In this document: in pieces, positions 1 through 11,544 of the stretch | Layout: the number at the start of each line of letters is the position of its first letter | Position numbering within the stretch: position 1 is the stretch's first letter | Program-made: the position numbers and the translations under genes | NCBI GenBank assembly: GCA_021234155.1 | Contig: JAJEKV010000066.1 | Location: forward strand, 6,174,800 to 6,238,799 | Length of the DNA stretch: 64,000 nt | Source: Isoetes taiwanensis | Taxonomy: Eukaryota > Streptophyta > Lycopodiopsida > Isoetales > Isoetaceae | Direction of reading: 5' to 3' | Notes under the pieces: model-generated | The model's input: the letters and a program-made list of their open reading frames with translations, nothing else | Databases searched by the model: none | Told to the model about the DNA's origin: nothing

Positions 1-39
1 CATATCCGTACACCAGATGGGAAGCAAGATTAGAAGGTA

Positions 40-67
40 CTAGTTATGGTGCCCGGCGTTGCCGGGC
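40..67 (-). mobile_element. Helitron 3' terminus (minus strand)
   Basis: On the minus strand this reads as a 7-bp GC stem (51-57 with 61-67, 3-nt loop), then ACCATAA and CTAG, then a T. Plant Helitrons end this way: a short hairpin about 10 nt before CTRR, inserted between A and T. The same end occurs on the plus strand at 13697-13724. The element body must lie to the right. I could not place its 5' TC end. Confidence 0.8.
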
Positions 68-540
68 CTAGTAACAATTTGAAAGGTGGTTGTTTATTGC
101 TAAATAATGATTTGGAGCATGAAAATATGCATTTGAGGATTGTAGGAGAAACAATGGAGCACAAAATATGCTTTCTCACCACATGTATTTTCATCTACAA
201 CAATTTGACATTTCCGCTACAATTTTTAACATTGGAGGGCTTAGTAAGAATCTTCTAGTTGAGGATATTCTATTTGGCTTAAGTTTAGAGTGGATATTAC
301 ATTGAAAATAAGCCATATGAACAGAACCAATATTGAGTGGGCAATGCGCCTTCCTACATTTTGTGAAGCATTAAAAAAACATCTGTACAGATGTAATGTG
401 ATAATGCAATATACAACATAGTTCCAAGGGCAAAGTTTCAGTAAGAAAGTAATCCTCATTTCAATTAACAATATAAATGTAATGCTCATTTCAGTTGACA
501 ATATGAAGTTGCACCCTGAACAGAAGAGATGACACTTTGA

Positions 541-716
541 GCCATACCATATCTGTAGGATCAATGTCTGCAATAATTAAGAGAGGAATGTGCTTACATC
601 TTGTGCATAAGCCATACCAATGTGTATCTTACATCTTGTGCATAACCATATCTGCAGGATCAATGTCTGCTGCAACAATTAAGAGAGGTATGTGCTTCCT
701 ACATATTGTGAGGCAC
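541..716. repeat. Imperfect ~101-bp tandem duplication
   Basis: A unit with CCATATCTG(T/C)AGGATCAATGTCTGC, AATTAAGAGAGG and ATGTGCTT starts at about 541 and again at about 643, with small indels. It is non-coding. Confidence 0.7.
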
Positions 717-729
717 TAAAGAGGCACTA

Positions 730-1430
730 AAGAGTCATCTGTGCAGAGTCCAAAACCACCAAGCCTAAAGCACAAATCACTTCACCTGTACACCTCCTAG
801 TCTCATGATGCAAAGATTGGGAATGCAAAGATCTTAAAAACTAATGCCCAACCTTATGGACTTGTGCACTGCTTTTGAAGCATTTTGTTGCAAGTGCCTA
901 GTGATGTATATACCATGAGATTTGTGATGTCATGAGCAACGAAGCAATGAATGTTAGTGAAGGACCATCTGCCCTGCAGACCTGCATGTAAGGAAATCCA
1001 ACCTACATGTAGCAGCATCCATTGCTACATGCTCCGTCCATTTATCTATAAGTCAAACTACAGTAGACCTGCACCCTTATTATCCACTTGCTGCAAATCA
1101 AATCCATAACAACCACATCACAACATTTCTAAGCACTTAAAACCATCTTCTACAATGTTTTTTTCAATCCAGTATTTTCTCTGCTAAAATTAAATCGAAC
1201 ATTGTTTCATATATCTCGCATATAGGAGTCAACTTTAGTAAGCCATGCATGCATATGCCAACCAGCTAACCTATTTTAAACTGAGCGTAATTCCTATGCA
1301 ACACCTCACCTATAGATACATCACAATGCACACTGCCTACACACTTCACACAACTCAATACACACTTCACACAATCCAAAACATGCACAATTATAATTGA
1401 ACACATGCACTATTCTATTTCAATCCAAAT
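730..1430. other. AT-rich stretch, nothing recognised
   Basis: No coding frame, repeat copy or RNA gene was recognised here. C/A-rich short repeats such as CACACTTCACACAA occur near 1340-1400. Confidence 0.4.
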
Positions 1431-1440
1431 CTAACAACTA

Positions 1441-1500
1441 ACAGCCCCTGTTCCCAAGCCAGACAACTAACAACCCCTGTTCCCTGTTCCCTGTTCCAAG
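1441..1500. repeat. Short (CCCTGTT)n minisatellite
   Basis: CCCTGTT is repeated about three times in direct succession (1475-1495), with an extra copy upstream near 1445. Confidence 0.6.
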
Positions 1501-1659
1501 ATTAATGTGAGAATACCATCTCATCTTTCCAAACACCCGTGGCTGTGTCTTGGGTTTCTTTTGAAGAAGCACCATAACCTGCCCAAAAATTGCAATGTCT
1601 GATGAGGATATAATCTGGATAAAGAGTGAAAATAATATTACAAAAATGACCAAGAAATG

Positions 1660-2930
1660 ACATAAGCTGCCTGGGTACTTTCATCACCTAACGCAATTCT
1701 ATATTCATAGCTAGAAAATGCATGTGCAATAGACATGTCACATTCTATTTTGTTAGATCTCTCATGGCACGTTGCAAATCTCAAGTAAATCACCAATTTG
1801 CAACCAAAGTCAGATCTGAGCTGGGACATACCTAGTTATCTTAGTAGTAAAGATGTATACCTCATCAGAGAACTGCACGGCTTTCATGCCCTGGCATCAA
1901 TAGGAATTCTATTGGTCTCATCCAAGTCTATACATATCAAAGAGGGAACTGGCAAGTCCATCTTTAGATTGCAACCTTACTGGAAAAAGATATATGCACT
2001 ATATACTGATCATAGAAGTTAAACTACATTGTATTACAATAGAGCAGTTAACTCAGGTTCATTTAACAATCTAGAGGCATGCTTCTATTGAATCATTAGC
2101 TTATTGGCACGCTTCATGGACTCAAAAATGGTCATCCTGTCACACCCTCTATGCACACTAATAACAAAGACCACAATACAAAAAATGAATTGCCAATATT
2201 TAAGGCCATGAATGTATATATTTCCATTTCCAACAACAATCCAAAAATATTGATCTGCATCAGATTGTTCTAATCTGCTATGGAATGCTATAATATCTAT
2301 TACTTGTCTTAATAAAGTGTAGAAAGGATTCCATATGGTTAGCATGATAAAAAAAAATAGTTGGAAGAAGGTAGCTTTAGTGTTTCAACTCACACATCAA
2401 AAGAATAACTTCATGGAGTTAAAGACTGTCCAATTAATGCTGCAATACAAAACTCCATTGCTTGCAACATAGAACTTCGAAGCAAAATTCAAAAAGCTAA
2501 TCTTTATCAGAAAATAGAGAGCAGTAATATGCAATAATGCCTTTTACAAAGAACATATTTTGGAACAGTACAAAAAATATTAGGAACAACTAAGTGTTTT
2601 AACCTGCGCACACATGGAGTCTGTCTACATATGGAATCCAAACAAATGCAAGAAATGCAAACAAATGTTTGAGCACATGTGAGTGGCATACCTGATTCTT
2701 CACTTCACAAATGTTGGTGCCCAGACTATAGGGCAAGTATAAACAGGTACTGCACGTAAGATAATAAGATCATGTCCCATATGTTAGCAAAACATTGTGA
2801 GTTGTATTATGCCTCTGCACACAAAAACCATTGCACATCCAAAGTGTATAATTGCCATGAAGGAATTAACCTGCAAAACAGAATTCCAAGATTAATGCAA
2901 GAATACCAAATAGATCCAAAAAAACCAAAT
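1660..2930. other. Unrecognised non-coding stretch
   Basis: Only short open frames are present and none resembles a known family. A tract of seven or more A occurs near 2349. Confidence 0.35.
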
Positions 2931-2937
2931 CAAATGC

Positions 2938-3183
2938 TTACTCAGAAGTTTGAGGGTCGGAAGTAAGGAAATCAAAGCCCCAAAATATGACCAAAGATCT
3001 CTGCCAGGGGCTACATGCATCCCATCGTGCAAATATAAATTCGGCAAGAATCGTAGGCCAGATGAATAACCCTAAAATTATGATATTTCTCCATTGATAC
3101 CAGTGATTATACTCTGTAATCCAAGCCATGGCGGGAAGTTGCAAACAAAATGTGGATGGACCCATTAGAAACCAGAAGTCCAA
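2938..3183 (-). CDS. Unidentified exon-like fragment with hydrophobic segment
   Basis: The minus-strand frame encodes a hydrophobic stretch (around residues 34-52) flanked by Trp-rich sequence (WITEYNHWYQWRN, then FIFARWDACSPWQR). It could be part of a membrane protein exon. I do not recognise the family and the frame has no supporting neighbours. A chance open frame is the main alternative. Confidence 0.2.
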   Translation of the reverse strand: MDFWFLMGPSTFCLQLPAMAWITEYNHWYQWRNIIILGLFIWPTILAEFIFARWDACSPWQRSLVIFWGFDFLTSDPQTSE

Positions 3184-3329
3184 TACCTAAAGTCTGGCTC
3201 GCATCACCTCTCTGTTTTCTTCTCAAAAATGTCGATGGAGCCTTTAATAATTGAAGACATCACTGATTGCTTGGTACTTTTGGTGCTCCAGCGGAAAAAA
3301 AGCAGAGAACGATCTTTTTATGACTCATA

Positions 3330-3580
3330 ATTTCCTTCTGAACATTGCCGGATATGCATGCTGAGATGAAAAATCCAGACCCGAAAAAAAGCATCGTGGA
3401 AGCAAAAATGCATTCGAGTAGAAATCGAAGAATAAAAATCATAGGGATTGGGAATCGATAAGTTTTTCCGGCGACCACAATCCAAAAAATCATAGGAAAT
3501 CAAGTTAAAAAAAAATCCAAAAAAGTTTTTAGTCAAACCTGAAAATCCCAAATTAACAAGGTTGATAGGAATTTTCTGCT
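3330..3580 (-). repeat. Inverted partner of the 7915-8220 segment
   Basis: The reverse complement shares CTTGTTAATTTGGGATTTTC, a TTTTTGGATTTTTTTTT tract and GCATATCCGGCA, in the same order, with the plus strand at 7925-8215. The two lie about 4.4 kb apart in opposite orientation and have diverged. They may be two copies of one dispersed repeat, or an exon/intron duplicate. Confidence 0.5.
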
Positions 3581-3873
3581 AGTTATACCTGATGGCTGCA
3601 CGAATTAGTGTTTCGCAGTCATCCACAGGACTTTTGCTCCAACTCATTTCCTGGTTCGAAAAAGCTTGCAGAATGCATAATTCAGACATTTAACCTTCCC
3701 TGCTCTACCCAGGTCAATCCAGCCTTGTACAGTTACAGACCTTAGGCAAATCTATAGTAAGTGCTCCCGTACGTTCGTCAATAAATATTTCTAGATCCCA
3801 ATATACCCAATGCCAAATAGCTGATAAGAATAACAAGCCAGATAACACAATATGCGCAGCAGCCACTTTTCAT

Positions 3874-4272
3874 ATGGCTGCATTTAAAGAATTGGATGTG
3901 AAGGCCATGCATTGGAAAAACGGGTTGGAAAAGAGAAATAATAGAAAGACACTAACCTTTTTGACAAAATCTGTTCGCATAAAGGACAAGTGGAGTCAGA
4001 GCTCAAGATTCTGTCTGCATCTTCAGTGCCTTTGCAAGATTAAAGAACAACGACACAAAACTCGAAACAGGGAAAATATGAGAAAAAAGCAAAGGAGAGG
4101 ATACAAAAGATGTGGCCGCAGGTTGTTGCAACGGTCTTACCAGTTTGCTAAGCTTATGCTTATGCATAGAATACATGCCCAGGGTGCCGGACAGCCAGTT
4201 TCCACACCAGCCGCCCAGCAACAATCGCGACCGCCAGTTTACAGCCAAGAGCAGGTTTTTAGCAGTCATTAG
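3874..4272 (+). CDS. Unidentified 132-codon open frame
   Basis: This is the longest open frame in the left 4 kb. It is rich in Lys and Arg (KEQRHKTRNRENMRKKQRRG) and has a Gln/Pro-rich tail. No family was recognised. There are no visible splice sites, and the frame may be a chance product of A-rich sequence. Confidence 0.15.
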   Translation: MAAFKELDVKAMHWKNGLEKRNNRKTLTFLTKSVRIKDKWSQSSRFCLHLQCLCKIKEQRHKTRNRENMRKKQRRGYKRCGRRLLQRSYQFAKLMLMHRIHAQGAGQPVSTPAAQQQSRPPVYSQEQVFSSH

Positions 4273-4430
4273 CATATCCTAGGTATATTCTAGCATATAC
4301 TTAGGATATGCCACAAACCCACATAAACAAGGGTTTGCCCCCCTAGGGGCAACCCAAAAACAAGGCTGCCAAAACAGGGGATGAACAGAAGGAGATTATT
4401 CGACATTTGTAAGTCTGACAGCACACTTGT

Positions 4431-4840
4431 GGAATAGAATAGAATAGAATAGTTTTTTTAATGTCCACGAAGACCAATAGGTCATGGGACCCATACAATG
4501 GGCTAGTACAATCATTACTACTAGGATTAAAAAACCCCTGCCTCGAAAGGTTTTCAAGGGAAAAACCTTTGCAGTAATGATGATACTAGACAAGCTTAGA
4601 TAATGACTACTGAGGGCTCAGTAATTGCAGACGTTTATCTAGAACCTCAAGTATGTATAATGCCAAGTCATGCACAGATGGTGCGCTGAGAAGTTGTGGA
4701 AGCGTGGAATGGAATGCTAAGGTCGAAAAATGATTCCGGACTATCTCAAAAGCAGGGCAACTCAGAAGAGTATGGCTTTCATCTTCAATAACCTGTAACT
4801 GGCAACAGGCACATAGTCTCGCTTCTCGCGGCATACCCAT
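4431..4840 (-). mobile_element. 5'-truncated LINE 3' end (copy A)
   Basis: On the minus strand it encodes the C-terminal zinc-knuckle region of a LINE polyprotein (REARLCACCQLQVIEDE, then SHTLLSC) with a stop at 4607. A 3'UTR follows, with a CATTACT...AGTAATG stem and a (TATTC)n tail ending at about 4431. The same module recurs at 18884, 24297 and 56080, so this is a multicopy family. It has inserted antisense into a BAHD acyltransferase fragment, which begins directly to its right. Confidence 0.85.
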
Positions 4841-5315
4841 TGCTAGGGGTAGATGAAGATGAAACAAAATTGCTTGTTGCTGCCAATGGAAAAAAAAAGG
4901 TTGGTGCCCCCCATGCCTGATGATTATTTTGGCAATGTTATTTTCCATTCTTGCACATATGTGGCTGCAGGAGATATTGTCAAACAGCCATTGTCTTTTG
5001 CTTCTGGACTTCTTCACAAAGCAATCAAACGTATCAATAGTGACTGCATGCGATCTGCCTTGGATTTTATTGATCCCATGCAAATTTCTAGAAGCAATAA
5101 GACTGTGCTAAGTCCCAACTTGTCTGTCACTAGTTGGATCCAAATACCTCTTTATGGACTTGATTTTGGATATGGAACCCCCATTTTTGCAGGTGGGGCA
5201 TATATCCCATCTCGTCATTCTTCCTTCTTACACTTATGATGGAAGCATAGAAGTAATGGCAGGTCTGTTCGCCCCAGACATGGAAAAGCTGGAATCTATC
5301 TGCCATGAAGTTTGA
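4841..5315 (+). pseudogene. BAHD acyltransferase (HCT-like) C-terminal fragment
   Basis: This encodes the C-terminal part of a plant BAHD acyl-CoA transferase, a cytosolic family that esterifies or amidates phenolics and other specialised metabolites. Visible landmarks in order are DETKLLVAANG, PPMPDDYFGN, SFASGLLHKAIKRI, RSALDFI, PNLSVTSWIQIPLYGLDFGYG and GSIEVMAGLFAPDMEKLE, ending at a natural stop (5313-5315). DFGYG occupies the place of the family's structural DFGWG motif. There is one frame change in the A-run at about 4890-4898 and another near 5236. The N-terminal half with HXXXD is absent because LINE copy A abuts the left edge. It is a broken gene, most likely HCT/HQT-like by the YFGN and SALDF context, although other BAHD clades cannot be excluded. 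Confidence 0.85.
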
Positions 5316-5329
5316 CATCAGATGTTTAT

Positions 5330-6500
5330 AGCTTGCATTGGAATATCATGACAAAAAAGTAAAATCTACTGATAGATAAGCATTATTCAGAAAAAAAAGT
5401 TACAGAAACAAGTGCAAAACTCCTATAAATATCTTATCGTGTATTAGCAAATAGTAGCAACAGATGTTGGCTTGTTTTACCAATCTGGTGGAACTTGTGG
5501 CTTTCCACATGAATTTACGGAAATATAGAGCACTTAGAGTGTCCAAAAGAGTTGGGCAAGAATTAATACGACCTCGTCTTGAAGTCTAGAACTTTCGATG
5601 ACATGTGCCCAATTATGATGCCTATCTGCGAACGAGACACATAGAAGAAACACTAGAATTCAATGGATTATAGATGTATTGTCTTTTTCGAAGAGATGAA
5701 AGAGTTGTTAGAGCAAAATTTATTAATTAATTATCATAGCTGTTATCATAGCCCTTGAAAGAGAGTTTTTGAAAATACCAAAAAGGCTAACTAATTCCAT
5801 GGTTCTGCTTGTGAACTAGAAGTCGGTACTTAATTATTATGAGTGTTATTATAGCCTTTGAAAGAAAAAATTTCAAAATACCAAGACAAATGAAATGCCA
5901 GACATTTTAGCTTCTTTACCAGCTTTTAGACATTCTTCTAGCCTTTTGGCTTCACCTAGTGCATTATAGTGGCAGAAGAATGAGCTCTTTTACCAACTTA
6001 TAAGGTTGTATATGGTGGCATTTGAATAGGTTGGATTAGTGAATTCAAAATAGCATTTATATATTAAAGGTTGGATCAAAACAATGAAAACCAATATGAT
6101 AGCCATTAAATAGAATATGCATTTATGGTTAGGCACACCAGGATTTGGCATGGTATTATTTTTTATGACATAGCTAGAATTAGTTAGACTTTTTAACTTT
6201 GACTCGTTTGAAGTTTTAGCAAGGTCTAATTTATGAAGGATTGTCTAAGATTTTTTTCAATTCAACTCCAAGTTTTGGCAACGGCTTGTTTTTTTTAGAA
6301 TTAAATAGATTATTTTCCATTGACTCCAAGTTTTGGCAAGGTCTTACTTTTTGTAGAAATAGCTAGAAATGGTTAGATTGCATTGCCAAAGTTTATGATA
6401 GGTGAACAACTATTGTAATTGAAATGCAGTGGACACTCTTCCATTGTCTCATTCAAAATGGTATGGTATCCATTCTAGATGTTCTATTATTCATGAGAAT
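5330..6500. other. AT-rich stretch, nothing recognised
   Basis: A loosely repeated phrase, TCATAGC(CT)TTGAAAGA, occurs near 5750 and 5850, and CAAGTTTTGGCAA(C/G)G occurs near 6271 and 6330. These suggest old local duplications. No coding signal was seen. Confidence 0.4.
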
Positions 6501-6528
6501 CATGTAAGACACACGCAGGAACGACGAC

Positions 6529-6729
6529 ATGGCAGAAGGGTTACCAATGTTCAGCGACATCGACACTGCATCCAAGACACTACATGTCACAATGGTAGGA
6601 GCATTGCTTGACAAATTTCTCGGTTACCCATTAGGAGACGCATTAGCTACAATGAAGACAGATCCTCGATCATTGCGCCAAAGCGTACTGAAGAGCCAGG
6701 GTAAATGCATGTTTGGGCTAGTACCGTGA
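6529..6729 (+). CDS. Unidentified exon-like open frame
   Basis: The frame starts MAEGLPMFSDIDTASKT and continues LLDKFLGYPLGDALATMKTD. It looks protein-like in composition and ends soon after AGCCAGGGTAAATG, which could be a degenerate splice donor. It lies about 0.7 kb upstream of the STAS exons in the same orientation, but I do not recognise it as part of a sulfate transporter. Confidence 0.3.
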   Translation: MAEGLPMFSDIDTASKTLHVTMVGALLDKFLGYPLGDALATMKTDPRSLRQSVLKSQGKCMFGLVP

Positions 6730-7443
6730 GTCACTGCCCTGAATGATATTTTCAATGCACAGTGATATATTTCGAGCTAGCACAAAGTGGATTTCGAGCC
6801 TTGATGTAGCTGCTTAGATGCCCAAACAGTCGTATATGGGAACTGTATTCTGGCTATAGATTCTTTGGCAATGTCAAATGGTTGTAATCCTGCAAAGCCC
6901 TGCCACACATGCTGTATAGATATTTGTTTTCTTAAAAATCCCTGAAGGTAGCTGTGCAAACATGCTCCTATGCTGCCATTTCATGGATGCTTGATGCTTA
7001 AACGACCTTTGCACTTCAGATGCATATGAATCGATGTTCTTTACTTAGGTTTTGGTGGCTGGGATGGATGGCTGATGTTGTTTTTCACAACCTTGGTTCA
7101 TCTGCTTATACAAAGTGGTTTTCATGGTTTAGCTATGCCATACCGTGGTTATCCTAAGATGCCAAGGAGAGAATAGCAAGGCTTGTTTGTTGGAAAATTT
7201 TCACAAAAATGCTTGAAAGAATTATGAGGCAAATTGATCCAAACAAGACGATGTGATACAAACTACTCCATAACAGGTTCGAAATCTTTGTCAAAGGATT
7301 ATGTTGCATTACTATTTTTGAGATGATGCATACATCCATCATTTCTTCTCCAAGAATCAAAATCTTGTTGTGCTTATATAACTAAATGTCTATGTAAGTG
7401 CTTTTTTTTTTGCTGTGTGTCATAAAAAATGCATTGCCATTTG

Positions 7444-7752
7444 TCTGCAACTGTAACTTATATTGACTCAAGCGCATTGCATGCCATCAAGGAACTCCAT
7501 CAGGAATACAAGGCCAGAAATATACAAGTACGTTTTTCTTGTTCACGTAAATAGTTGTTTGCATCTATGAGGCTTATTGATTGGTTGATGCTGATCTTTT
7601 ATCCTCCCTTGGTTATGCAGATAGCATTCTCTAACCCCAATGATAATGTGATGAAATTATTTGCAAAGGCTGGAATCCCAGAACTGATAGGCAAGGATTG
7701 GTACTTTGTGCGAATCCATGATGCAGTTCAGGTTTGTCTTCGATTGAAATAA
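7444..7752 (+). pseudogene. Sulfate transporter C-terminal STAS-domain exons
   Basis: Two adjacent exons encode a STAS domain like that at the C-terminus of plant SULTR proton/sulfate symporters. It is a cytoplasmic domain needed for transporter activity. Exon 1 (about 7444-7527) reads TVTYIDSSALHAIKELHQEY and ends at CAA|GTACG. Exon 2 (7621 on, after ATGCAG) reads NPNDNVMKLFAKAGIPELIG, then KDWYFVRIHDAVQVC, and reaches a stop at 7752. VTYIDSSALHAIKEL matches the family pattern around the conserved Thr/Ser loop. The membrane-spanning part was not found upstream. It is therefore a fragment, plausibly captured or relict. Confidence 0.75.
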
Positions 7753-7844
7753 ACAAGATTGTTTGGAAGTATAATGTGTTTAACAAGTGTTGCCTTATGC
7801 AGGTTGCACCGATTCCTCAGGGGCTCCCTTCCTTGACTTAATTC

Positions 7845-7922
7845 CCAAAAAGCCCTTCGTATTTTTAAAATTCCCAAAATGCCCGTAAATTTTAAATATT
7901 TTCTCAAATAGCTCCGTATCAA
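7845..7922 (+). repeat. Three degenerate ~28-bp repeats
   Basis: ATTCCCAAAAAGCCC, ATTCCCAAAATGCCC and TTTCTCAAATAGCTCC recur in succession, each followed by an AT-rich spacer. Confidence 0.5.
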
Positions 7923-8220
7923 TCTTGTTAATTTGGGATTTTCCGGTTTGGCAGAAAATGTTTTTGGATTTTTTTTTAAGCTAATTTTTCTAAGGTTTGT
8001 GGGGTTTTGGTAGCCGATAAAAGTTTCCGGAATTCCAAAAATCGGGATTTTTTTTCAGACAAAGAATTTTTCTAGGTTTCAATTTTTGCATCTGCGGGCA
8101 TGCATGCCACGAATCTTTCCAGCAGATGCAGATGGCTGTGGGTATGCAAACGAATGTGCATATTATATTAGCATTCAGGAACCAATGGATCCGCCTTCAG
8201 TTTGCATATCCGGCATATCT
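7915..8220 (+). repeat. Inverted partner of the 3330-3580 segment
   Basis: It shares ordered blocks (TTGTTAATTTGGGATTTTC, a poly-T block, GCATATCCGGCA) with the reverse complement of 3330-3580. Confidence 0.5.
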
Positions 8221-8514
8221 TCCGAGAGATTTACAACCCACAAAACCTTGGAGAAGCTTTCGGCATGGACCACGCCGATAACAGAGGTATCGACACTGTG
8301 AGTTGAAAGCGTTGATTGTCAAGTTTCGTTTTGATTTGCTTATTGTTTCTAGGTTAAGACAAAACCAAACTGTCAAGAAGGAGTAAGCCAATCGATTGCT
8401 CCAGATATGCACGTTTGTGTTTGGGTTATTTGTTCTGATACAAAGGCATTGCTATTTACCTATGATTCTTAGTTCCGGTTTTCGCTTTCTTTCCTTTAAA
8501 TTTTGTTCACAGAA

Positions 8515-8608
8515 ACACGAGACGTGGCTCCAGAAATACTAATCCTACTAAGATATGAAGAAGTTTCTATAGATGAAGAAACAGCATGGATCGGGTACTC
8601 AAAAGGTG
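8515..8608 (+). CDS. Unidentified exon-like fragment
   Basis: A TTTGTTCACAG acceptor is followed by a frame reading APEILILLRYEEVSIDEETA, then WIGYSKG, and an AAG|GTGTAG donor-like site. Its composition resembles a real exon. The family is not recognised. Confidence 0.3.
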
Positions 8609-8799
8609 TAGTTTCTTGCAATTTCTTGCTCCACTTAGTTCACAAGGCAGTTTATTTTCCCATTCGTATTTCCCATTCGTATTTCAGTTGGGCAACATGC
8701 AGATTCCTAAGATCCTATTTGATGATTAGATAAGGTTAGAATCAGATTCTTTACACACGTCTTTCCTCCGTAATCTGAAAACAAAGCTATAAATTTGAT

Positions 8800-9640
8800 C
8801 TGCATGCATAAATAGAGGAAAAGGGATACATGGCAAGGCATCGAATATGTGCTAATTTTGCTATGCTGCATTATAAATCTGCATGAGGCAGGATTTTACT
8901 AGGAAAATTGGGCTATATTTAAGGTTCTAACTAGGTTGCAAAAGAGTTCTACAAGGAAATTATGCGTTCGGTGTGATTGGTAAGGCTTTGGCCGAGTATT
9001 AGGTTCTCTATAAGTTTACTTCAGAGTTTGAATCCTTAGATGGGGAATGTTTATGAGCTCCTTTGGCTCATTGTAGGGGTTTGATTGATTAGAAATATGT
9101 TGCGTGATTTGAAATACGGAAAAGGGCTTTATGCAAAGGCCTTAGTTTGCCATCAAATTTGGTTGCATGTGGGTTTATTCTCTATTACTAGACATAAACT
9201 TGAACATCACTATTATAATGAGCCACATTTGATTTCCAGAATCCATAGATTCGGTTCTAGCAAATCAATTTCGGTTCCTTTGCCTACTAAACTGAGGCTG
9301 ATGTTTGCATGACTGGAATTCTGGAATTCTGCCCCATGATTAACATCAGGCACAACCTAGCAGCCCTTAGCTTCAATATCTTATCTTGATTTTTAAGTTG
9401 CAAAGTTCCAGAGAGCTTTTGTGCATTATCTGCACATTTATATTCAGAATTTTAGCAGAAATTTAGGTTGGAACTTTGGGAGCTAGGAAGCTCTGTTCTG
9501 AACTTTGCAGTTTAGATTCTTAGTTTTGAGTTAAATCAGCACCTCTTATCTTCTGTTGTATTATCATCTTCTTTCAAAGAGATTCTTACCATCTGCAATG
9601 ATTTGCAGTGCAAAGGATTGGGACTTCAATGTCATCCATG
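8800..9640. other. AT-rich stretch, nothing recognised
   Basis: No coding frame or repeat partner was identified. One 75-codon open frame (9085-9312) shows no recognisable motif. Confidence 0.35.
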
Positions 9641-9647
9641 TGAGTTT

Positions 9648-10288
9648 GAGCAAATCATTCATTGGGCACTGAGGAGCAGGGTGATACTTGAATAACAAAC
9701 ATGAAAAGCTGCCAATTTGAGAGAGGTTCTGCATCTTTTTATCAACTCCTTTACTTCATTTGTTGGCCTTGCATCTTAGATTTGATTGTTGCATTATGTG
9801 AAACTTTCACAGGGCACTAATTGCAGTCACAATTTTCTTTTGGTGCTGCATCTTAGATTTGGTTGTTGCATAATGTGAAACATGCACAGGGCACTCATTA
9901 CAATTCTGGGTTACTATAACTTATTGCCAATTATCAAGGCGACTTAAATTGTTTCCTCATTTGCATCGAGCAAATCATTCATTGGATACTGAGGAAAAGG
10001 TGATACTTCAAATAAGAAACATGAGAAGCTGCCAATTTTAGAGAGGTTCTGGCATCTTTTATCAGCTCCTTTTACGTGATCATTTGGTTGCATCTTAGAT
10101 TTGTTTGTTGCATTATGTGAAACTTCCACATGGCACTAATTGCAGCCACAAGGTCCTTTTGGTTCTGCATCTTAGATTTGGTTATCGCATAATGTGAAGC
10201 ATGCACATGGCACTAACTACAATTGCAGGTTACTCTAGCTTATTGTCAATTATCGAATTGTCTGTCATCTTAAATTGTTTCCCTGTTT
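9648..10288 (+). repeat. 320-bp tandem duplication with internal repeats
   Basis: The unit starts at GAGCAAATCATTCATTGG at 9648 and again at 9968, so the period is 320 bp. Within each unit the phrase CATCTTAGATTTG.TTGTTGCAT plus AATGTGAA.C occurs twice, so there is an older repeat of about 100 bp nested inside the younger duplication. It is non-coding. Confidence 0.85.
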
Positions 10289-10796
10289 GCACCTATTTGA
10301 TATGCTTTCTATAATCATTTAGTAGATTCTGCCATTTCTGTATCTTATTGAAATTGGTAGCAGGCATTAGACGTCGTTCTGTTACTTTTAGGAGTTGCTA
10401 GACCTTAATGCGATGCATGTACATTAGATTATTTGCTTGCCAACTTCCTTTATGTTTATCAGATTATTGCTACCTTGGATTTTTCGTAACGATTATGCCT
10501 GTTATTCTAAATTCATGTATTGTCTTGAGACAGTTGGTCTCTAGAATTATCAAGCTGCAATCTGCAATGAGTGTTGGATGATGGAGTTCACATACAATAG
10601 ATGGTGAGTCTACTAAAAGGAAAATGTAGCTTTACCTTTGAGCAGCTGGCCTATTATATGGCTATCTACTTTGAGCATGATTCCTTTTGAAGCAAATATG
10701 ATAAGGAAATACCCATGGCATGTTTTAAGATGCAAGAAGCTATAGAACATGTGTTAAACAGACCATAAAAATGATGTGAGTGCTTTTTTGAGCAGA

Positions 10797-10982
10797 AAGT
10801 TCTTCACATTTATTTCTAAGGCTCATTCACCCTATGATTTTATTCTACTAAAGGCTGAAAAGATCGACCCAGAATTGAACATACATAGGGAGAGGATTGT
10901 GGAGACCGATGCCACATCTCTGGTATCAATTGGCACAGATCAAAGTTGGGAGATCCTTCTAAATAAGGATAGTCTTACCTAA
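10797..10982 (+). CDS. Unidentified exon-like fragment
   Basis: It follows TTTTTTGAGCAG and reads FISKAHSPYDFILLKAEKID, then ERIVETDATSLVSIGTD, to a stop at 10982. It is protein-like in composition but not recognised. Confidence 0.3.
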   Translation, partial: KFFTFISKAHSPYDFILLKAEKIDPELNIHRERIVETDATSLVSIGTDQSWEILLNKDSLT

Positions 10983-11544
10983 TCTAAGCATGCCACTTTC
11001 TTATGTAAACGTAAACAAGAAAAAAATGTGCAAGTTTTCTCCATGTATCCATACAAGTTATCTAAGTAAGCTTTTATCTGATTCAGAGCTTTTGAAATGC
11101 TATTTTGTAAGCATTGAATCCAGATTGTAGGGACAAGAAGAGCCACACGAAGCTTGCATGGAACTGGATTCATAATGCTCATTGTTATTTGCGAAGCTGT
11201 TCTTTTTGTTGATCAAGTTTTAACAGGGCTCTAAAACGAGATATATGGTCCTCTTTCTACATGGATGACTGATCCCTAGCAATTTTGAATATAGTTTACC
11301 ATAATGACAAGGATGCACAAAGTTGGTTGTTTCAAGAGTGTGGAGCGACCATCTGCTGCAAGATTTTCTCAGTTTCCAATTTAAGGTGTCAAAAGGTATG
11401 CTGCAGGTTCGAATTTATAAATTAGTAGCATATGCTTCTATAGATAATATTCTCAAAGGATTCACATTCAACATTGTATCCTATGGAAATTTGTCCTTAG
11501 CTTTTGGTTCTTGGTTCAAATATAATTTCTTCTTTATGCTGCAG

